Source: Phycisphaerales bacterium
Lineage (GTDB): Bacteria; Planctomycetota; Phycisphaerae; Phycisphaerales; UBA1924
Length of the DNA stretch: 64,000 bases
NCBI GenBank assembly: GCA_040221175.1
Contig: JAVJVK010000007.1
Location: 186,001 to 250,000, forward strand
Reading direction: 5' to 3'
Shown piece by piece: positions 58,805 to 64,000 of this stretch (its first letter is position 1; the number at the start of each line of letters is the position of its first letter). The notes beneath the pieces were generated by a model. That model was not told the origin of the DNA, searched no databases, and was given only the letters and a program-made list of their open reading frames with translations. The position numbers and the translations under genes were made by a program.

Positions 58805-61191
58805 TGCGTTGGCCCTGGCAGAAGTCCAAGAGCAGCGGTCGCCGCGTCACGCTGCGTCGCGAACGCGCGACGCCCATGGAGAAGTTCAAGCGGCTGCTGA
58901 CCAATCCGCGGACGGGCTATGCGGTAATCATCGCGTCGGCGGCCGCGGGGCTGCTCACCGTGCTGACGTGGTGGGCCAGCGGACAGCCGCTGCTGGCGAT
59001 GGGTCGGTTGGCCGACGAGACGGTCGTGGCGCGCGAGGCGTTCAGCATGCCCGACCCGGCTCGGACCGACGAGCAGCGCACGCTCGCACGCGATCGGGCG
59101 GCGAGGATCTTCGTGCCAAGGACTGAACTGCGCAGCGTGGTGGAGGGACTGGCGCAGCTGCCGCTGACGCTTCGCGACGCCCAGACGCTCGAATCGGTGG
59201 CGCCCGAGATTCGGGCCCGGTTTGATCTTGACGCCGAGGAGTTGGCGGCCGTGCGTGCGCTCGTGGCCGAAGACGGCGTGGCGCCGCGATGGACCGAGGC
59301 CATGACGCGGCTCCGTACGGCATTGGAGCGCCGGCCATTCGTCGAGCCAGCAACGTGGCAGACCGAACGGCAACGCTCTGCCCAATTGGGCGGAAGCGAG
59401 GCGGGCGAGACGGCCGTTATCTGGCTGATGAACGATCAGGCCGGTTCGACCATCCACACCACGGCGGCGAGCCTGGTGAACGCTGGCAGCCCCGAGGCGC
59501 GTCGCGAAGCGGCCGAGCGACTGGCAAGCGACGCCCAGTTGACCGACGCGGCCCTGCGCTCGCTCGTGCTTGGTCGTCTTGCCAACCAGAGCGAGCCGAC
59601 GTACCGCATGGACGAGGCCATGTCTGCCGCCCGGCAGGCCCAGGCGGTCGAGGACGTGGCCGAGGCCTTCGTCGAGGTGCAGCCCGGGCAGGTCATCGTT
59701 CGGCGCGGGGAGCCGGTGGGCCTGGAGACGATCGGCCTGCTGCGCAGCGAGCGCGAGGCGGTGGCGAGGTCGCGCGGCGTGTTCTCGCTTGGCTCGCGGC
59801 TGACTGGGTCGGCAGCGGTGTGCGTGCTCATCGTGCTGGGGCTGACGATGTACCTGGCGTGGTATTGCCCGCGCGTGACGCGCAATCCTGAGCGGATGGT
59901 GGGGATCGCGGGGTTGTTCGTTGCATGCTTTGCGCTGGCCGTGTGGTCGACGGCGCTCGAGCCTCGCCTCATGATGCTGCTGGCGGTGGCGCCCACGCTG
60001 CTGCTGGCGATGCTGCTTGCCATCGCCTATGACGCGCGGGTGGCGCTGGCGATCTCGGCCGGCCACGCGGTGCTGGTGACCGTAGCGCTGGGCCGGCCGT
60101 CGTGGTTCGTGCTCATCCCGCTTGCCGGCGCGGTCACGGCCGCGTGGCAGCTCAGCGAGATTCGGGATCGGCGGGCGTTCGTGCGCACGGGCCTGGCCAC
60201 GGCGCTGGCGCTCACGGCGGCCACGCTGGGCGGCGGACTGCTGGGCCGGCCGGTGTCGGGTCGCGGGTTGCTCGAACTGACGTGGGACATGGGCTTTGCC
60301 GCCAGCGGCGGGCTGGCCACGGCGGGGCTCGTGCTATTCATCCTGCCCAGCGTCGAGCGGGCGTTTGATATCACCACGGGCATGAAGCTCATCGAGCTTC
60401 GCGACCCCAAGCACCCCCTGCTAAAGGAACTGCAACGCCGGGCGCCGGGCACGTACAACCACTCGATGAACGTGGCGTCGATCGCCGAAGCCGCCGCTGA
60501 CGCCATCGGCGCCGACGCGTTGCAGACGTACGTGGGCGCGCTCTACCACGACGTGGGTAAGATGAACAAGCCCGAGTACTTCGTCGAGAACCAGGCGGGC
60601 GGGCCCAACAAGCACGATAAGCTGAGCCCGGCCATGAGCCTGCTGGTCATCGTGGGCCACGTGAAGGACGGGCTGGAGCTGGCGCGCGAGTTTGGCCTGC
60701 CGCGCACGCTGCACCATTACATCGAGGCGCACCATGGCACGACGCTGGTGGAGTACTTCTACCACCGCGCCAAGCAGAAGGCCGCCGACGAGGCCGAGGC
60801 CGCGCGCGAGAGCCGGGCGGTGAGCAAGGGCGCTTCGAGCGAGCCCGGCGAGGTCAGCAAGCGCGAGGCCCGCGAGGGCGAAATGGTCAACGAGCCCAGC
60901 GAGATGGAGTATCGCTACCCCGGCCCCAAGCCGCGGACGAAGGAGTGCGCGATCCTGATGCTGGCCGACGCCGTCGAGAGCGCCACGCGCACGATGGCCG
61001 ACCCGACGCCGAGCCGCATCGACCAGCTCGTGCGCCGCCTCGCCCAGAAGCGGCTGACCGACGGGCAGTTCGACGACTGCGATTTGACGCTCAAGGAGCT
61101 AGACGCGGTGGGGGATTCGATCAGCAAGACGGTGGCGAGTATTTACCACGGGCGGATTGCGTATCCGGGGGGTGGGGAGAGGCGGGCTTAG
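58804..61191 (+). CDS. PgpH-type 7TM HD-domain phosphohydrolase (c-di-AMP phosphodiesterase family)
   Basis: A 795-residue inner-membrane protein. One N-terminal membrane helix is followed by a large extracytoplasmic 7TMR-HDED domain (residues ~55-330) and a block of seven membrane helices (~335-530). A cytoplasmic HD domain comes next, with the first ligand His in TYNHSMNVASIAEAA (~553), the HD pair in VGALYHDVGKMNKPEYF (~581-582) and HHYIEAHHGTTLVEYF. A charged ~50-residue insertion (EAEAARESRAVSKGASSEPG) sits within the HD region. The PgpH family degrades c-di-AMP; this activity is inferred from architecture. It is translationally coupled to phoH. Its stop overlaps that of the convergent dus gene. 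Confidence 0.92.
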   Translation: MRWPWQKSKSSGRRVTLRRERATPMEKFKRLLTNPRTGYAVIIASAAAGLLTVLTWWASGQPLLAMGRLADETVVAREAFSMPDPARTDEQRTLARDRAARIFVPRTELRSVVEGLAQLPLTLRDAQTLESVAPEIRARFDLDAEELAAVRALVAEDGVAPRWTEAMTRLRTALERRPFVEPATWQTERQRSAQLGGSEAGETAVIWLMNDQAGSTIHTTAASLVNAGSPEARREAAERLASDAQLTDAALRSLVLGRLANQSEPTYRMDEAMSAARQAQAVEDVAEAFVEVQPGQVIVRRGEPVGLETIGLLRSEREAVARSRGVFSLGSRLTGSAAVCVLIVLGLTMYLAWYCPRVTRNPERMVGIAGLFVACFALAVWSTALEPRLMMLLAVAPTLLLAMLLAIAYDARVALAISAGHAVLVTVALGRPSWFVLIPLAGAVTAAWQLSEIRDRRAFVRTGLATALALTAATLGGGLLGRPVSGRGLLELTWDMGFAASGGLATAGLVLFILPSVERAFDITTGMKLIELRDPKHPLLKELQRRAPGTYNHSMNVASIAEAAADAIGADALQTYVGALYHDVGKMNKPEYFVENQAGGPNKHDKLSPAMSLLVIVGHVKDGLELAREFGLPRTLHHYIEAHHGTTLVEYFYHRAKQKAADEAEAARESRAVSKGASSEPGEVSKREAREGEMVNEPSEMEYRYPGPKPRTKECAILMLADAVESATRTMADPTPSRIDQLVRRLAQKRLTDGQFDDCDLTLKELDAVGDSISKTVASIYHGRIAYPGGGERRA

Positions 61192-62423
61192 CTCGGGGAT
61201 TCGACCGGGCTCCGAACTTCATACCACTCGTGCAACACGCTCTGCCAATCCTCCAACCCCTTCACCCCGATGAACCGCTTGCGCACCTCGTCCCCCTGCG
61301 GATGATGCTGGGCAAAGCGGATGGCGAACTTGCGCATGGTCTTGCCGGTGTGGTATTCGGGGTCGCGCATGTGGGCGTTGACCCTCAGAGCGAGCTCGAA
61401 GTGGTCCTTGAGCACCTGCCGCTGCTCGGCGATGGTGGGGGGGCGGGGGTCCTCGCCGGCCATCATGCTGCGGGCCTGGCGGAAGATCCAGGGGTTGCCG
61501 ATGCAGCCTCGGGCCACGCTGACGCCCGACACGCCGGTGTAGCCGATCATGCGGAAGATGTCCTCGACCGTCCAGATGTCGCCCGAGCCGAAAACGACGC
61601 GGCCGGGGCGCTGGCTCACGATGTCGCGCAGCAGGTCCCATCGGCTGGGGCCGACGTACTTCTGCTGCACGGTGCGAGCGTGCACGGTGGCCCATGCGTA
61701 ACCGAGGTCGTAGGCGGCGTCGAAGATGCGCATGAAGTTGCGCGCCATCTCGGGCGTGTCGTCGAAGCTGCGGCGGATCTTCAGCGTCAGCGGCATGCTC
61801 TCGGGCAGCGCATCGCGGACTGCTTTGAGGATCTCAATCGCGCCGTCGGGCTCGGCGAGCCAGTGGCCGCCGCGGGCCTTCTTGGCGATCTTCTTGACGG
61901 GGCAGGCGAGGTTGATGTCGATGGCTTGGAAGGATGACTCGCTGATGTGCTCGATGGCCAGTTCGCCGCCCTCGGCCAGCTTGCGATACTCCTTGGGCCG
62001 CCGGCTGCCTTGCTCGACCATCTTGATCGCCGCAGCGGCCATCTCGCCGGGGTCGCTGCCCATGATCTGGCCGACCAGTGGGTGGTCGTCCTCGCCGCCG
62101 GGCACGTTGTCGTGCAGCTCGCCCAGGTCTGCCTTGGCAAATCCGCGGCCACCGGCCAGCAGGGTGCGGTCGAGCAGGGCCTCGGTGACGCACAGGGGGC
62201 AGCCGTGGCGGCGGGCGATGATCCGCATGGCCGCGTCGGAGTACCCGGCTAGCCCGGCCTGATAGAAGGGGGCATCCATGCCCGGGATGGTCGCGGGCAG
62301 GTGGGCGTGGACGCCGTCGATGCCGATCTGGCGGGCGACGGCGCGCGCATCGAGGTGTTCGCCGCCGGGGGCGATGCCTGGCGTGGGCTCGGTGGCGTTG
62401 CGGGATGCGGTCTCGCAGGACAT
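61188..62423 (-). CDS. tRNA-dihydrouridine synthase (Dus family)
   Basis: A 411-residue FMN enzyme that reduces uridines in tRNA. ATG 62423 (MSCETASRNA) is supported by TACCCT 6 bases upstream; family similarity begins near FYQAGLAGYSDAAMRIIARR. The catalytic Cys is in FQAIDINLACPVKKIAKK, flavin/RNA-binding residues in MPLTLKIRRSFDDT, ATVHARTVQQKYVGPSRWDL, VFGSGDIWTVED and GVSVARGCIGNPWIFRQA. An insertion between barrel strands (IMGSDPGEMAAAAIKMVEQG, then SRRPKEYRKLAEGG) is longer than in DusB. Which Dus subclass it belongs to is not clear. It is convergent with the HD hydrolase. Confidence 0.92.
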   Translation of the reverse strand: MSCETASRNATEPTPGIAPGGEHLDARAVARQIGIDGVHAHLPATIPGMDAPFYQAGLAGYSDAAMRIIARRHGCPLCVTEALLDRTLLAGGRGFAKADLGELHDNVPGGEDDHPLVGQIMGSDPGEMAAAAIKMVEQGSRRPKEYRKLAEGGELAIEHISESSFQAIDINLACPVKKIAKKARGGHWLAEPDGAIEILKAVRDALPESMPLTLKIRRSFDDTPEMARNFMRIFDAAYDLGYAWATVHARTVQQKYVGPSRWDLLRDIVSQRPGRVVFGSGDIWTVEDIFRMIGYTGVSGVSVARGCIGNPWIFRQARSMMAGEDPRPPTIAEQRQVLKDHFELALRVNAHMRDPEYHTGKTMRKFAIRFAQHHPQGDEVRKRFIGVKGLEDWQSVLHEWYEVRSPVESPS

Positions 62424-62429
62424 CGGGCA

Positions 62430-62435
62430 AGGGTA
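62430..62435 (-). promoter_or_regulatory. -10-like hexamer of dus, leaderless type
   Basis: TACCCT on the minus strand, 6 bases before ATG 62423, with no Shine-Dalgarno site. Confidence 0.4.
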
Positions 62436-62470
62436 GTGGACGCGGGCGGATGGCGGGGGCACCATTGGCG

Positions 62471-62908
62471 ATGCGTCGAGGCGTTGCCATCGTGTTTTCG
62501 GGCGTGGGATTCGCGGCCATTTTCGCCGGCGGGTGCGCGTCGCGGGGCGAGTTGGACAGCGGCCCGACCTACCCCGAGGCCAGCCGCCGTGTCGAGACGC
62601 TGGACATCCACGCCTTCCGCGAGGGCACGAAGCTCCGGCTGACCAATACCACCGGTCGCAGCTTCGGCCCGGGCATGCTCTGGCTCAACGGTCGCTACGG
62701 CTACGCCATCGAGGGTCTGGCCATCGGGCAGACCCTGCGCGTGCCGCTGACTCGGTTCGTCGATGAGCAGGGCCGGCGCTTCGGCGCGGGCGGGTTCTTC
62801 GCGGCCGAGCCGCCCGAACTGCTGGCGCTGGTCGAGCTGACGGTGGACCAGGGCGAGTCGGAGCAACCGACCAAGTACGGGCTGATCGCAGTAGGCCAGC
62901 GGCGGTAA
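62471..62908 (+). CDS. Small lipoprotein of unknown function (145 aa)
   Basis: ATG 62471 gives MRRGVAIVFSGVGFAAIFAG with lipobox AGGC (Cys22). The mature ~120 residues form a beta-rich domain with FREGTKLRLTNTTGRSFGPG, LWLNGRYGYAIEGLAIGQTL, RFVDEQGRRFGAGGFF and LALVELTVDQGESEQPTK. CACCAT lies 5 bases before the ATG. It is upstream of, and in the same direction as, the PIG-L deacetylase (29 bases apart). No family is recognised. Confidence 0.75.
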   Translation: MRRGVAIVFSGVGFAAIFAGGCASRGELDSGPTYPEASRRVETLDIHAFREGTKLRLTNTTGRSFGPGMLWLNGRYGYAIEGLAIGQTLRVPLTRFVDEQGRRFGAGGFFAAEPPELLALVELTVDQGESEQPTKYGLIAVGQRR

Positions 62909-62925
62909 CTGCGAAGGCCGGGCCG

Positions 62926-62931
62926 TATCCT
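62926..62931 (+). promoter_or_regulatory. -10-like hexamer of the PIG-L deacetylase, leaderless type
   Basis: TATCCT lies 6 bases before ATG 62938, and no Shine-Dalgarno site is visible. Confidence 0.45.
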
Positions 62932-62937
62932 GCGGGC

Positions 62938-63675
62938 ATGGCCAACATCCTCGTCGTCGGACCGCATCCTGATGATCAAGAGCTCGGCATGGGCGGGGCG
63001 ATCGCCAAGCTGGCCGAGCAGGGGCACGACGTGCTGCTGGTCGACGTGACCAACGGCGAGCCCACGCCGTATGGCGATCCGAAAACGCGGGCCGAAGAGG
63101 CAAAGAATGCAGCGACCATCCTCTCGCCCGACCGGGCGAAGTTCCCCGATGCCAGGCCGGTGAAGCGGGTGCTGCTGGGATTGCCCAACCGGTTCGTCGA
63201 GCACACGATCGAGAATCGTCACAAGATGGCCGGCGTGATCCGCGCGCACCAGGCGAGCATCGTCTTCACGCCGTTCTTCGAGGATGCCCACCCCGACCAC
63301 CGGGCCGTCACGCGGATCGTCGAAGACGCACGGTTCGACGCGAAGCTGACGAAGGTCGACATGCCGGTGCCCGAGGGGATGGCCGCGGGAGAGCCGATCT
63401 ATCCCAAGTGGCTGTTCTACTACTACGCCACGCACCTGCGCTGGGTGGCCAACCCGAGCTTCGTGCTCGATGTCACCGGCTACGTCGAGCGCAAGATCGA
63501 GTCGATCCGCGCGTACCACACGCAGTTCGTGCTGCCCGAGAAGAACCGCAAGGTGGTCGACTGGGTCGAGGCGAGCGCGACGTACCTGGGCAGCCGGATT
63601 GGGGTTGAGGCGGGGGAGGGGTTCTTTACGAAGGAGCCGGTGGGGCTCAGCGGGATCGATGGACTCGTCGGCTAG
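62938..63675 (+). CDS. PIG-L/LmbE-family N-acetylglucosaminyl deacetylase, BshB1-like
   Basis: A 245-residue zinc-dependent deacetylase. The zinc/catalytic motif is ILVVGPHPDDQELGMGG (HPDD at 10-13), and the second is FFEDAHPDHRAV (HPDH around 118-121). The combination of LVDVTNGEPTPYGDPKTRAE, LLGLPNRFVEHTIENR, FYYYATHLRWVANPSFVLDV and ERKIESIRAYHTQF is very close to the order of motifs in BshB1, which deacetylates GlcNAc-malate in bacillithiol synthesis. Related enzymes act on other GlcNAc conjugates, so the substrate is inferred. No bshA is in the window. Confidence 0.9.
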   Translation: MANILVVGPHPDDQELGMGGAIAKLAEQGHDVLLVDVTNGEPTPYGDPKTRAEEAKNAATILSPDRAKFPDARPVKRVLLGLPNRFVEHTIENRHKMAGVIRAHQASIVFTPFFEDAHPDHRAVTRIVEDARFDAKLTKVDMPVPEGMAAGEPIYPKWLFYYYATHLRWVANPSFVLDVTGYVERKIESIRAYHTQFVLPEKNRKVVDWVEASATYLGSRIGVEAGEGFFTKEPVGLSGIDGLVG

Positions 63676-63977
63676 AGGTAATCGTCCGCGTTGATCGTCT
63701 TGGGCCCCTCGCTCCCCGCCGTGCGTTCGTAGTAGCCGTCGCCCTTCTTCTCGAACTTGGTGAAGCCCAGCTCGCCCAGGCGCTTGTTGCTCATCTGGGT
63801 CTTGTTGAGGTCGCTCCACTTGCCGGCGATGGCGGGGGCGCTGATGGCGCGGCGGCAGGGCTGGCCGGTCTCGGGGTGCTTGGTCAGCGGCTCGTCGGCC
63901 ATGCGCTGGACGTACTCGAAGGTCTCGCCGGTAGGCTCGCCCTTCTTGTCCAGGATCTCGTAGTCGTACGTGGGCAT
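63672..63977 (-). CDS. FmdB-like small protein with lost zinc-ribbon cysteines (101 aa)
   Basis: The protein starts MPTYDYEILDKKGEPTGETF, which matches FmdB-family regulators (MPTYEY..C..CG..FE). Then comes EYVQRMADEPLTKHPETGQP and CRRAISAPAIAGKW, where the family usually has further cysteines. Only one Cys is left, so the zinc ribbon cannot form as usual. The C-terminus (MSNKRLGELGFTKFEKKGDG, YERTAGSEGPKTINADDYL) is a longer tail than in FmdB. ATG 63977 is preceded by TAAAAT at 5 bases. It overlaps the stop of the convergent deacetylase by 4 bases. Confidence 0.75.
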   Translation of the reverse strand: MPTYDYEILDKKGEPTGETFEYVQRMADEPLTKHPETGQPCRRAISAPAIAGKWSDLNKTQMSNKRLGELGFTKFEKKGDGYYERTAGSEGPKTINADDYL

Positions 63978-63982
63978 GGACT

Positions 63983-63988
63983 ATTTTA
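63983..63988 (-). promoter_or_regulatory. -10-like hexamer of the FmdB-like gene, leaderless type
   Basis: TAAAAT (five of six consensus bases) on the minus strand, 5 bases before ATG 63977. Confidence 0.45.
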
Positions 63989-64000
63989 CGCCGGAAGGTC

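Overview
The window looks like chromosomal DNA of a marine-type planctomycete, most likely class Phycisphaerae. The reasons are the high GC content, a Gram-negative envelope (a porin and many lipoproteins), exported proteins ending in PEP-CTERM-like tails (a PAPASLAL core, a hydrophobic stretch and RRRR), and at least eleven exported proteins carrying a paired EF-hand 'dockerin-like' tail (xDxDGxLTxFDFLxFQNxFD, usually ending in Gly-Cys). No rRNA, tRNA, CRISPR array or insertion sequence was recognised. Assignments rest on reading motifs and gene order; no database search was run.

Layout. 1-2203: 5' part of der, a small conserved gene and a CDF metal transporter. 2426-7481: a compact seven-gene phage-like capsid module (portal, scaffold-like, major capsid, connector and tail-like genes, a small membrane/coiled-coil protein) without terminase, protease, tape measure or integrase. 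7578-13399: two near-duplicate exported dockerin-tail proteins flanking a beta-ketoacyl-ACP synthase. 13808-16120: a membrane-anchored unknown and glycyl-tRNA synthetase. 16124-22097: more dockerin-tail exoproteins around dihydrolipoyl dehydrogenase. 22113-24779: a methyltransferase and an ABC-2 permease. 25020-29339: two sets of tandem paralogues whose ectodomains are conserved while the C-terminus alternates between PEP-CTERM and dockerin-like tail.

29423-41770: ClpC, a lipoprotein, DNA polymerase III delta (holA), an FHA-GAF histidine kinase, an AT-hook protein, ParB with two parS-like sites but no adjacent ParA, a soluble histidine kinase, an orphan ABC ATPase, a DciA-like protein and an SLC13 carrier. 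41876-45429: an M14 carboxypeptidase with dockerin tail and a DUF4347-like protein with the same tail at its N-terminus. 45507-53259: a STAS protein, unknowns, a glycosyltransferase, a BshC-like protein, a BtuF-like lipoprotein and ArgRS. 53381-61191: a phosphate-type porin divergent from phoB/phoR, then a lipoprotein, phoH and a PgpH-type HD hydrolase. 61188-63977: a tRNA-dihydrouridine synthase, a lipoprotein, a BshB1-like deacetylase and an FmdB-like protein.

Two expression styles are visible. Many cytoplasmic genes have a TANNNT (-10-like) hexamer only 5-8 bases before the start codon and no Shine-Dalgarno sequence, which suggests leaderless mRNAs. Most exported proteins have leaders with clear Shine-Dalgarno sites and intrinsic terminators. 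The most promising leads are the reduced capsid module, the tail-swapping exoproteins, the shared leader element of the duplicated exoproteins, and the ParB/parS arrangement.
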